This document shows, piece by piece, positions 36,191-44,468 of a stretch of 64,000 nucleotides of DNA (its first letter is position 1; every line of letters begins with the position of its first letter). A program made the position numbers and the translations under genes. The notes under the pieces are model-generated. The model made no database searches, had not been told where the DNA came from, and saw nothing but the letters and a program-made list of their open reading frames with translations. Origin of the DNA: Arthrobacter sp. UKPF54-2. GTDB taxonomy: Bacteria > Actinomycetota > Actinomycetes > Actinomycetales > Micrococcaceae. Location: the NCBI RefSeq assembly GCF_007858535.1, contig NZ_CP040174.1, positions 372,001-436,000 on the forward strand, read 5' to 3'.

Positions 36191-37015
36191 ATGGCCGTGA
36201 TCAGAACGGCCGTGCGGACCGACATCGGATACCTTAGCCGGCGCCGGAAAACCGTGACGGAGCCCGGGCCCACGCAACCGACTGTGCGGAGCATTGTCCC
36301 CTCTGCCGCCCCCCGTCCAATCCCATCCACCGGACTGACGCTCGGCGCTGGCCCCTCCACAGCCCCGTCCAGCGGACCCACGGTCGTCCCGGGCATGGTA
36401 TCGGCCGCCGGGCTGACACTCGCCGACCCGGCGGCCGCACGGCCGGGCACCACCGACGTGGCCGCAACAACCCGCCCCCGGCCTGCCCCGACTGCGTCGG
36501 AACGGCTGTTCCCGGCACCCGGCTTCGGCAGCCTCCGCGAACTGGACGCAGAGAGTCCGGTTGTTCGGCTCAACCCGCGCCAGTCCGCGATCGGCTCACT
36601 TTTAGTTGCGGGGGTTCGTTCCGCAGCCTGGGAGGATGAACAGTTATCCGCTGGCGCGCAACAGTCGGACGGGCTGACGGCCGGGACCGTCGTCCTTACT
36701 CCCGGAAACCGGCCTCTTGTCGGGGTCCAGGACGGCGCCGGCATCGTTTCCCTGCGACACGTCCGGCTACTGCGCCGCGCGCTGTTCGTCGCCGGGGAGA
36801 TGCCGCTGACGGTCGGAGTTAATGACGGCGCGGCTGCCGCCGTCGCCGCGCGCAGCGAAACGGGCTTGCGGAGCGTTCTGTATGTCGCGAGGATTGGCTC
36901 GGTCCTCGAGCTCCGCGCCGAGTTCGTGCCCGCGGATGGCCTGGACGCAGCCATCTGGGCTATGTTCGGCTTCACCATGACCACTCCACTGGACCAACGG
37001 GTCCTCCTGCGCTGA
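36191..37015 (+). CDS. Uncharacterised Pro/Thr-rich Ter-operon protein
   Basis: The product is 274 aa. The first 110 or so residues are low-complexity and rich in Pro, Thr, Ala and Gly. A compact C-terminal domain (about 120-274) includes FRELDAESPVV-like GSLRELDAESPVVRL, GTVVLTPGNRPLVGVQDG and SVLYVARIGSVLELRAEFVP. The Trp- and Gly-containing C-terminal strands faintly resemble TerD, but I would not assign it. It starts 3 bp after the TerD-like gene and is followed by the CitE-like gene, so it belongs to the operon. Confidence 0.65.
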   Translation: MAVIRTAVRTDIGYLSRRRKTVTEPGPTQPTVRSIVPSAAPRPIPSTGLTLGAGPSTAPSSGPTVVPGMVSAAGLTLADPAAARPGTTDVAATTRPRPAPTASERLFPAPGFGSLRELDAESPVVRLNPRQSAIGSLLVAGVRSAAWEDEQLSAGAQQSDGLTAGTVVLTPGNRPLVGVQDGAGIVSLRHVRLLRRALFVAGEMPLTVGVNDGAAAAVAARSETGLRSVLYVARIGSVLELRAEFVPADGLDAAIWAMFGFTMTTPLDQRVLLR

Positions 37016-37050
37016 TCCGCAAGCGCATACTTGCAAACCACCGGGGGACA

Positions 37051-38232
37051 ATGCAGCACTTCCAAGCCCTTGCCGAATCCGTTAAGGATCGGCTCTTCCA
37101 CAAGCGCCCTGAACACCTTCACCGCACCTCAAAACCCGGTCTTCTGGCCGTCGCGCTTGGGGCCACCCTCTACTCGCCGGCCACGAGAAGCTCCCTGGCG
37201 CACGGAATCCGGAAGCAGGCCGCGGCGGGCTGCCTCAGCGTTGTCATCTGCCTCGAGGACGCCGTCCCCGACGGGGAGGTGCCCGCCGCCGAGGAGAACC
37301 TGCTCGCCGCCTTGACCGACTTGGCTCTGGACGAACCGGATGAGCTCCCGCTGATCTTCATCCGCTGCCGCACTGCCGAACAGTTGCTCGACATTGGCCG
37401 GCGGGCCGGCGCCGCCCTCAGGGTGGTCTACGGTTTCGTCTTGCCCAAGTTTGAGAACGAGACAGGACGCGGACGCACTTTTCTGAAGGCACTGCAGCTG
37501 TTGAATGAAGAAGCCGGACGCACCGGGGCGCCGCAGGAGCAGGCCCTGATGGCCATGCCGATCATCGAGGACCTGTCCACTACCCACTTGGAGTCACGCG
37601 TCCGGGTACTGACGGACAATCTCGCCTTGGTCGAAGAGTTCCGCGATCTGGTGCTCTGTGTCCGAATCGGTGCGACCGACATGTCCAGTGCCTTTGGTCT
37701 GCGGCGTTCCCGCGACCTAACCATCTACAACGTGAAGGTCGTGGCTAACATCATTGGAGATGTCGTCAACATCTTCGGCCGCCCGAATGACGGCTGGGTC
37801 ATCTCCGGCCCAGTCTGGGAACATTTCGTCAACACTGAACGGGTTCTGCGGCCCCAACTGCGGTCTACGCCGTTCGAGGCCGTCAACGAGGGCGAGCTCC
37901 GTCAGCGCATCCTGATGGAAAACCTGGACGGCCTGATCCGCGAGATCGAGCTGGACCTGGCCAACGGGCTGCTGGGCAAGACGGTCATCCATCCCACCCA
38001 TGTCCCGGTGGTGCATGCCATGTGCGTGGTAAGTCACGAGGAATACCTTGACGCCGTTGACATAGCTGGGGACGCACGGGGCGGGGTGAAGGCGTCGTCC
38101 TACGGAAACAAGATGAACGAGCTGAAGCCTCACCGCGCTTGGGCGGAGCGCACGCTGCTGCGGGCCCGGGCCTTCGGGGTTGCGAGACCCGGAGTCAACT
38201 TTGTCGAACTACTGGAAGCGAACATGCGGTGA
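37051..38232 (+). CDS. HpcH/HpaI aldolase/citrate-lyase (CitE)-like protein
   Basis: The product is 393 aa with GGGGGA before the ATG. It has the CitE-like barrel features: GCLSVVICLEDAVPDGE with an acidic metal ligand, LIFIRCR, FVLPKFEN and LCVRIGATDMSSAFG, then GKTVIHPTHVPVVHA near the C-terminus. The family cleaves or forms C-C bonds of acyl-CoA or keto-acid substrates. In Ter operons this member belongs to a conserved module with PRTase/TRSP and HAD proteins, thought to make a nucleoside-like metabolite (published inference). It overlaps the next gene by GTGA. Confidence 0.85.
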   Translation: MQHFQALAESVKDRLFHKRPEHLHRTSKPGLLAVALGATLYSPATRSSLAHGIRKQAAAGCLSVVICLEDAVPDGEVPAAEENLLAALTDLALDEPDELPLIFIRCRTAEQLLDIGRRAGAALRVVYGFVLPKFENETGRGRTFLKALQLLNEEAGRTGAPQEQALMAMPIIEDLSTTHLESRVRVLTDNLALVEEFRDLVLCVRIGATDMSSAFGLRRSRDLTIYNVKVVANIIGDVVNIFGRPNDGWVISGPVWEHFVNTERVLRPQLRSTPFEAVNEGELRQRILMENLDGLIREIELDLANGLLGKTVIHPTHVPVVHAMCVVSHEEYLDAVDIAGDARGGVKASSYGNKMNELKPHRAWAERTLLRARAFGVARPGVNFVELLEANMR

Positions 38233-40841
38233 CGCAACTCTCCACGGATGCCTCTTGGAGCGGCAGCTACGTAACCGATGCGCTCGGCGTCGACGTGACC
38301 TCAGACCCAGGCACCGGCGTGCTGCCGGTCAAGGAACTGGTCGGATTGGCGCTGCGGCGCAATCCGAAGCGGGCCCACCTCCTGGTCTCGCGGGTTCTCG
38401 CCAAGCATGTCCCCACCGAACCCGGGGTCGTAACGTCAGCGGGCCGGTTGCTGGGACTCCTGGTGCAACGCGAACTCCAGCTCCCAGCCGAGACCGGATC
38501 GCTGACTGCCGTCATTGACGAGGCCGCCGACAGACTGGGTCGGCTGCTGGATCCTGCAGCACCGACGAACACCGGGGCTGTGCCCGACGGCGACGAACGG
38601 TCCCACCGGATGAGCGCCGTGACTGCCCTGGGCAATCTGCTCGCCGGACAGCAAGTGGAAAGTCCCGATGTCGTGACCATCGGCTACGCGGAAACTGCCA
38701 CCGCTCTGGGCCAGCTGGTGGCCGGACAACTGGGCACGTATTACATCCATTCCACCCGACAGGGAAGCTGCGGGGTTGAGCCTTACGGTGCCTTCGAGGA
38801 AGCCCACTCACACGCAACTTCCCATCAGTTGCTGCCAACCAGCCGCGCCGCCCTGAACCAGGCCGGGACCGTGGTCCTGGTGGATGACGAGCTCAGCACC
38901 GGCGCGACAATCATCAACACCATCCGCGAACTGCACGGCACCGCTCCGCACCGCCACTACATCGTGGCCTCCTTGGTGGACCTGCGCACTCCTGCAGACC
39001 GGGACCGCCTCGGTGAGCTGGCACGCGAGCTTGGCACCCGGGTCAGCGCCGTGGCGCTGGCACAGGGAAGCATCGAGTTGCCGGAGAATCTTGCAGCGGA
39101 CGCGGCGAAGCTGATCGGCACTCTTCCTCTCCCGCCCAAAACAGCCCCCGGCCCGGACCAGGTCCAAGTGCTGGACCTCAACGGCGTCGTGCCGCCAATC
39201 CGCAGCGCCCGCTTTGGCATTGCCGACCGGCCGGATCCGGAACAGGCCGCGCGCATCGCCGACCACCTTTCGGCAGCCCTCAGCAGCAGCCCCGGTGCCG
39301 GGCGCCGGGTGCTGGTCCTGGCCACGGAGGAATTTATGGCGCTGCCGTTGGCGGTGGCTACCAGGCTCCAGGAACTGCGCCCCCAAGCAGACATCCGCTA
39401 TTCCACCAGCACCCGCTCACCGATCGCCGCGCTGGATGAACCGGGCTACGCGATCCGTTCCGCCATTGCGTTTGACAGCGCCGGCGACTCGGCAGATGGT
39501 CCCGGGCCGCGGTTTGCTTACAATTTCACGCACCCAGAGGGACGCTTCGATACGGTGCTCCTCATGGCGGAACCCGGTGCCGCGGTTGCCGGGCTTTTGG
39601 GGCCCGGCAAGATTGCCGAGGCCGTTGCAGGGGCCGCCGACGATGTCCGGCTCGTCCTCGTGCCCGCCCAGCCACCATTCCCGACGCCGCTGCTCGGCCC
39701 TGCTTTTGGTTCCTATGGGACCGACGATGTGCAGTGGCTCGTGAAGGATCTGAGTTCTGCGCAGCTGGAAGCCCCGAAGGAAGAGCGGGAAGCCGCGATC
39801 CAGTCCGGCAAGGTCAGCTACGCCGAATCGTTGCCGCAAGAGTTCGAACCCTCTCCCGAATACAGCGCACTGTTCCAGTCCGCGCTGCAGAGCACGGCTG
39901 TCCGAATCGCGCACGCCGTCGGAACGCTCACCGAGCAGGTCCTCAAGCTGCGCGGCAATGCGCCCGTTCTGGTGTCTCTCGCCCGCGCCGGGACCCCCGT
40001 CGGCATCCTGATGAGGCGCTGGGCGTGGGAAGTCCACGGACTGGAGCTTCCGCACTATGCCATCAGCATCGTGCGCGGTCTCGGCATCGACCAGACTGCT
40101 CTCGGCTATCTCGCCTCCCGGCACCGTCCGGAGGACATCATGTTCGTGGACGGCTGGACCGGCAAGGGAGCGATCGCGCGCGAACTCGCCGCCGCCGTCG
40201 ACCTCTTCCGAAGGACCGATGGGCCTGCGTTCCGGCCGGACCTTGCCGTCCTCGCGGATCCCGGACACTGCGTCCGGATTTTCGGCACCCGCGACGACTA
40301 TCTTGTTCCTTCGGCATGCCTTAACTCGACCGTCTCCGGCCTAGTCTCACGCACCGTCTTCAACAAGGCGCTGATCGGGCCCGGGGATTTCCATGGGGCC
40401 AAGTTTTACTCGGAGCTCTCCGGCAGCGACGTCTCCAACGACTTCCTGGCCGCCGTCACGGCCCGGTTTGCCGAGGTCCGCGACGACGTCACGCAAGCCG
40501 CCGCCCACGCCCCGTCGGATATTTTGGCGTTGCCGGAAGCAGACTGGTCCGGATGGGCCGCCGTCGAAGACATCAGCCGCAGCTACGGCATCAACAACGT
40601 GAACTTGGTCAAACCGGGTGTCGGCGAGACCACCAGGGTCCTGCTCCGCCGCGTGCCGTGGAAGGTGCTGGTGCGCCCGGAGGCCGTGCCCGAGCTCGCC
40701 CACGTGCTGCACTTGGCCGAACAGCGCGGCGTTGAGGTGCTTGAAGTTCCTGGCCTGGCGTACAGCTGCGTCGGACTGATTCACCCTGTCCACACACCGG
40801 GAGCGACCGGCGCAGATGGCAAGGCTGTGGCCGACGTATGA
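38229..40841 (+). CDS. PRTase - TRSP - PRTase/PELOTA fusion protein of the Ter module
   Basis: I choose GTG 38229, which overlaps the CitE-like stop (GTGA), giving 870 aa; the frame is open further upstream. An N-terminal phosphoribosyltransferase-like domain has the PRPP loop VVLVDDELSTGAT near 215-227. A TRSP-like middle region follows (about 300-520). A second PRTase-like domain (about 560-730) has PVLVSLARAGTPVGILMRR and DIMFVDGWTGKGA, and the C-terminal 90 residues resemble a PELOTA RNA-binding domain. In other genomes these parts are often separate genes. It likely builds or transfers a ribose-phosphate compound in the Ter stress pathway (inference). Confidence 0.8.
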   Translation: MTQLSTDASWSGSYVTDALGVDVTSDPGTGVLPVKELVGLALRRNPKRAHLLVSRVLAKHVPTEPGVVTSAGRLLGLLVQRELQLPAETGSLTAVIDEAADRLGRLLDPAAPTNTGAVPDGDERSHRMSAVTALGNLLAGQQVESPDVVTIGYAETATALGQLVAGQLGTYYIHSTRQGSCGVEPYGAFEEAHSHATSHQLLPTSRAALNQAGTVVLVDDELSTGATIINTIRELHGTAPHRHYIVASLVDLRTPADRDRLGELARELGTRVSAVALAQGSIELPENLAADAAKLIGTLPLPPKTAPGPDQVQVLDLNGVVPPIRSARFGIADRPDPEQAARIADHLSAALSSSPGAGRRVLVLATEEFMALPLAVATRLQELRPQADIRYSTSTRSPIAALDEPGYAIRSAIAFDSAGDSADGPGPRFAYNFTHPEGRFDTVLLMAEPGAAVAGLLGPGKIAEAVAGAADDVRLVLVPAQPPFPTPLLGPAFGSYGTDDVQWLVKDLSSAQLEAPKEEREAAIQSGKVSYAESLPQEFEPSPEYSALFQSALQSTAVRIAHAVGTLTEQVLKLRGNAPVLVSLARAGTPVGILMRRWAWEVHGLELPHYAISIVRGLGIDQTALGYLASRHRPEDIMFVDGWTGKGAIARELAAAVDLFRRTDGPAFRPDLAVLADPGHCVRIFGTRDDYLVPSACLNSTVSGLVSRTVFNKALIGPGDFHGAKFYSELSGSDVSNDFLAAVTARFAEVRDDVTQAAAHAPSDILALPEADWSGWAAVEDISRSYGINNVNLVKPGVGETTRVLLRRVPWKVLVRPEAVPELAHVLHLAEQRGVEVLEVPGLAYSCVGLIHPVHTPGATGADGKAVADV

Positions 40842-41731
40842 GCGGTCGTTCAAGCGCCGCCCCTGTCATGGTGGCCAGCGACCTGGACCGTACCTTGATC
40901 TACTCGGCGAACTCGATGTCACTCGTAGGTAGTGACCATCTGGCGCCCCGCATGGTGGTCGCCGAAGTTTATGACGCAGCACCGCTCTCCTTCATGACCC
41001 GGGCTGCGGAAGGGCTGCTGGAGTGGGTCGCGGAGCAGAGCGTCTTCGTGCCCGTCACCACCCGCACCCAGGCCCAGTTCTCCCGTGTGCAACTACCAAG
41101 AGCAGGGCAGGGATACGCCGTGACCACCAACGGGGCCGTCCTACTGCACGATGGCGAACCGGATGCCGACTGGTCACGGCACATGCAACGGTCATTGGGA
41201 TCGGTTTGCGCGCCGCTGGACGTCGTGCTGGGCCATCTCACCGGCAGTGCGGCACACCCCGCAATTCTGAGGATCCGGACAGCCGAGGACTGCTTCATCT
41301 ATGGAATCGTCGACCGTGACGCGCTGACCGACGCTTATCTGGAAGAGCTCGGCGCTTGGTGCGATGCCCGCGGTTGGACAACGTCCTTGCAGGGGCGAAA
41401 GCTTTACTGCGTCCCGGTCCCTATTACCAAGGAAGCCGCCGTAGCTGAGGTCCGGCGGCGAACCGGCGCTGGACTGCTCGTTGCTGCCGGTGACTCCCGG
41501 CTGGATGCGGGCATCTTGGAGCTGGCGGACGTCGCCATCCGCCCGGCGCATGGCGAACTCGAAAGCGACGGATTCTCCCGGCCAAACCTGACCGTCACGT
41601 CGACGTCGGGCGTGCTGGCAGGCGAAGAGATAGCGCGGTTCTTTCGCGATATCCTGACGGGAACGGGAAATTCCACCAGTATTATTGCGAGCCGCGAAAC
41701 GTCACCGGCAATGCACACGCTGGGAAATTGA
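40838..41731 (+). CDS. HAD-family hydrolase of the Ter module
   Basis: The product is 297 aa, overlapping the previous stop by ATGA. The N-terminal MVASDLDRTLIYS carries the DxD nucleophile pair of HAD phosphatases, and VPVTTRTQAQFSRV is the motif II Thr region. GLLVAAGDSRLDAGILELADVAIRPAHGEL near the C-terminus is motif IV (GDSxxD), with the Cof-type layout of sugar-phosphate phosphatases. It probably dephosphorylates the product of the PRTase fusion. It is the last gene of the plus-strand Ter operon. Confidence 0.88.
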   Translation: MSGRSSAAPVMVASDLDRTLIYSANSMSLVGSDHLAPRMVVAEVYDAAPLSFMTRAAEGLLEWVAEQSVFVPVTTRTQAQFSRVQLPRAGQGYAVTTNGAVLLHDGEPDADWSRHMQRSLGSVCAPLDVVLGHLTGSAAHPAILRIRTAEDCFIYGIVDRDALTDAYLEELGAWCDARGWTTSLQGRKLYCVPVPITKEAAVAEVRRRTGAGLLVAAGDSRLDAGILELADVAIRPAHGELESDGFSRPNLTVTSTSGVLAGEEIARFFRDILTGTGNSTSIIASRETSPAMHTLGN

Positions 41732-41824
41732 GGCGTGACCGTATACTCCCTATGACGCCGAGAACCGTCATTGGTCTGGCCCCCAGCGAGGTCGCTGATG
41801 GGCCGAAATACATGGGGAACACAA

Positions 41825-43210
41825 ATGAAGAGCAACCGACGCCTGAATGGCAAGCCGGATTCGTACTACGCGATGAAGCCGCGGAACCCTAAAATCTCAA
41901 CATTCATTGTCGGAGCTCTGGCGTTGGGTGCCATCGCGCTAGGCGCGGGCAGCAGCGGAATCGGCGGCGCCATGGTCTTGCTCGCCATATTGGCTGCGAT
42001 TACGGGTCTTTACGTTTTGGTCACAGGCCGCCGCTCGTGGGCAAGGTTGCCAGGCGGCCGGAAAGTCGGAGGCATCGTGCTCGCTGGCGCACTGGTGCTG
42101 TTCATTGTCGGCGGAATTTCATTGCCTCCCCGATCGGCGGAAAGCATTGCCGCCCAGGCGGCGTCGGAGAACGCGAAGCGGGCAGCAGAAGAAGCATCCC
42201 GCGCCGCGGCCGCCCCCTCCGAGGCTCCCTCTGCCGTTCCTTCGCCGACCCCGTCGCCGGCAAACACCGGCAAACCACTTGACCCAGAGACGGTCACGGG
42301 ACTCGCCAAGGGCGTTAGTTATAAGGCGCCGAAGAGCCAACCCGCCTACGCAACGAAGGCAATCGATCTGCTCGGCCGGCTCTCGATTCAGGACACGGTT
42401 TCAGCGAGAGTCCAAGATGCCCCTGCTATGTTCGGTGCGGCCTGGGCAGACACTGATGGGAATGGTTGCGACACCCGGAACGACGTCCTCAAAAGAGACC
42501 TGTCGGACGTCGTCTTCACAGACGGAAAACACTGCAAGGTCGAACGCGGCACCCTTGCTGACCCTTATACGGCGACAACTATCCACTTTCAAAGGGGACC
42601 CGAAACCAGCAGCGCGGTTCAGATCGACCACGTAGTCGCGCTGGGCGACGCTTTGTTGAAAGGTGCCCAGAAACTCACAGAAGCGCAGCGCATAGCTTTT
42701 GCCAATGATCCTTTGAATCTTCGGGCCACGGACGGACCGACCAATATCCAAAAGGGCGAAAGCGACGCTGCGACATGGCTGCCACCGAACAAGAGCTACC
42801 GCTGCGAGTACGTCGCGCGCCAGATCTCCGTCAAAGCGACTTACGACCTCTGGGTGACGCGGGCCGAACACGATGCCATGGCTGGCGTCCTCGCAGATTG
42901 TGCAAGCCAACTCGTGCCGACGAATGAGAAGGAAACTGTAGTCGTCGCGGTGGCCGAGCCGAAAGAGGAGCAGTCTGCCGCCGCAGTAGTCGCCGTGCCT
43001 GAGCCCGCGGCGCCAGCGCCCTACGTTCCACCGGCACCGGTCTACGTTGCGCCCGCCCCTGCGCCTTACGTGCCGCCGGCGCCGGTTGCCACGTATTACG
43101 CCAGCTGCGCGGATGTGAAGAATGCTGGTGCGGCTCCGCTGTATGCCGGGCAGCCCGGCTACAGCTTCAAACTGGACCGCGATCGCGACGGCATCGCCTG
43201 CGAAAAGTAG
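41825..43210 (+). CDS. Membrane-anchored HNH (DUF1524-type) nuclease with excalibur domain
   Basis: I choose ATG 41825, after GGGGAA; the frame extends to 41771. The product is 461 aa. Two or three membrane segments occupy residues about 20-95, followed by an Ala/Ser/Pro-rich linker. The nuclease domain (about 170-340) has QIDHVVALGDAL, DPLNLRATDGPTNIQKG and ESDAATWLPP, the DUF1524/HNH signature. A Pro/Val-rich spacer with APYVPPAP repeats leads to the excalibur calcium motif DRDRDGIACE. It probably acts outside the cell on DNA. It is the last intact gene before the right copy of the GH13 repeat. Confidence 0.85.
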   Translation: MKSNRRLNGKPDSYYAMKPRNPKISTFIVGALALGAIALGAGSSGIGGAMVLLAILAAITGLYVLVTGRRSWARLPGGRKVGGIVLAGALVLFIVGGISLPPRSAESIAAQAASENAKRAAEEASRAAAAPSEAPSAVPSPTPSPANTGKPLDPETVTGLAKGVSYKAPKSQPAYATKAIDLLGRLSIQDTVSARVQDAPAMFGAAWADTDGNGCDTRNDVLKRDLSDVVFTDGKHCKVERGTLADPYTATTIHFQRGPETSSAVQIDHVVALGDALLKGAQKLTEAQRIAFANDPLNLRATDGPTNIQKGESDAATWLPPNKSYRCEYVARQISVKATYDLWVTRAEHDAMAGVLADCASQLVPTNEKETVVVAVAEPKEEQSAAAVVAVPEPAAPAPYVPPAPVYVAPAPAPYVPPAPVATYYASCADVKNAGAAPLYAGQPGYSFKLDRDRDGIACEK

Positions 43211-43230
43211 CTCCCCTCGCGGACTGACTG

Positions 43231-43863
43231 CCGACGTGGGCGTTGGAGAACCACGACATTGTCCGGTCGGCGACGCGCTTTGGCGGCGGGGAGCTTGGCG
43301 CCATGCGGGCACGGGCCGCGCTGGTGGCGCTGCTGGGGCTGCCCGGCCCGGCGTACCTCTACCAGGGCCAGGAGCTCGGGCTGCCCGAAGTCGATGTCCC
43401 GCTCGAGTCCCGGGTGGATCCCATGTGGGCCCGCGGCGGCGTCTGCCGCGACGGCGCCCGGATCCCGCTGCCGTGGACTGCGGATGCGGCGGCGGCCCAT
43501 GGGTTCTCGCTGACTGAAGAGGCGGCGCAGCCGTGGCTGCCGGTCCCCGTCGGCTGGGGCCAGCACGCCGTCGAACTCCAGGATCGAGACTCCGATTCGG
43601 TCCTGAACCTGACCAGGGCTGCCCTGGCGCTGCGCCGGACGCTGTGGAGCGACGGGGTCTTCACCGCGGACGACGGCGGCACCTGGCGGGTCGAGGACGG
43701 CGGCCTGCTGGTCTGCCAACGGAGCGAGAACTTCCTGGTCGCCGTCGCGATGGGGTCCGAGCCGGCCCGGCTCCCGGCGGGCACGGTGCTGCTCAGCGCC
43801 GAACCGCTCGCCGAGGACGGCTGGCTGCAGCCGAACAACGCCGCGTGGGTGCAGCAGGACTGA
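43231..43863 (+). pseudogene. GH13 alpha-glucosidase 3' fragment (right repeat copy)
   Basis: This is the C-terminal 210 codons of a GH13 glucosidase, beginning abruptly at Pro-Thr-Trp-Ala with an in-frame stop two codons before (43225). The barrel's nucleophile and acid/base residues are absent, so it cannot be active. It aligns without gaps to 25125-25757, at about 82% protein identity. It has no ribosome site: a TTG at 43243 is the only nearby start. I read it as the 3' end of the original or the incoming glucosidase allele, displaced when the Ter island arrived. Confidence 0.88.
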
Positions 43864-44012
43864 GGGGCTTGTGAGCACCTCCGGGCGACCGGCGAGCCCG
43901 AAACCCGCCGCCGCAGAATCGCCGGGGAATACTATTGGTTCGGTGCGCCCGACAACCGGGCGGTACCGTTGAGAGGTTGCTGAAAGGTTCGGCGGCCGAT
44001 TCAGGAGGCGAA

Positions 44013-44393
44013 GTGGTCGCAGCACCCGAGACCGTGGACGGCGGAAAAGGAAGCGTCGAACTCGGCGACGACGGCGTCGTCCACCTGAAGTGGCTGTCGG
44101 GGATCACCATCGAGGTCGAGGATGCCCGGGCCGCCATGGCGAAAGTCAACGACCTCTGCCAAGGCGTGCCGCACCCGATGCTGGTGGACATGGCCGCGGT
44201 TGCTTCGGTCAGCCGGGAGGCCAGGGGTATCTGGTCTATTCCCTGCGACGCCTCCCGCATTGCCCTCCTGGGACGCTCCCCGGTGGACCGAGTCCTCGCT
44301 AACTTTTTTCTCGGCGTCCATATCCCTCCCTGCCCCACCCGGTTCTTCACGTCCCGCAGCGATGCGACGGACTGGCTCAATGACGACCGGTAG
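44013..44393 (+). CDS. DUF7793/STAS-SEC14-like protein
   Basis: The GTG at 44013 follows a perfect AGGAGG at 4 nt, giving 126 aa. The family is visible in HLKWLSGITIEVEDARAAMAKV, MLVDMAAVASVSREARGIW, SRIALLGRSPVDRVLANFFLG and PTRFFTSRSDATDWL. Related actinobacterial proteins have a STAS/SEC14-like fold of unknown partner. The stop is directly followed by the GTG of the GGDEF-EAL frame, so the two may be co-transcribed. Confidence 0.75.
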   Translation: MVAAPETVDGGKGSVELGDDGVVHLKWLSGITIEVEDARAAMAKVNDLCQGVPHPMLVDMAAVASVSREARGIWSIPCDASRIALLGRSPVDRVLANFFLGVHIPPCPTRFFTSRSDATDWLNDDR

Positions 44394-44468
44394 GTGCCGT
44401 GTTCTGCCCTGCGGCGGACGATCCGAGGCGGACAAAGCACCACTGGAACAACACTCGGATCGGCGCGC

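Noticed and set aside
43231..43863. The right GH13 segment as a functional small gene
   Set aside because: It lacks the catalytic barrel half and a ribosome site, and begins just after an in-frame stop, so it is a fragment.
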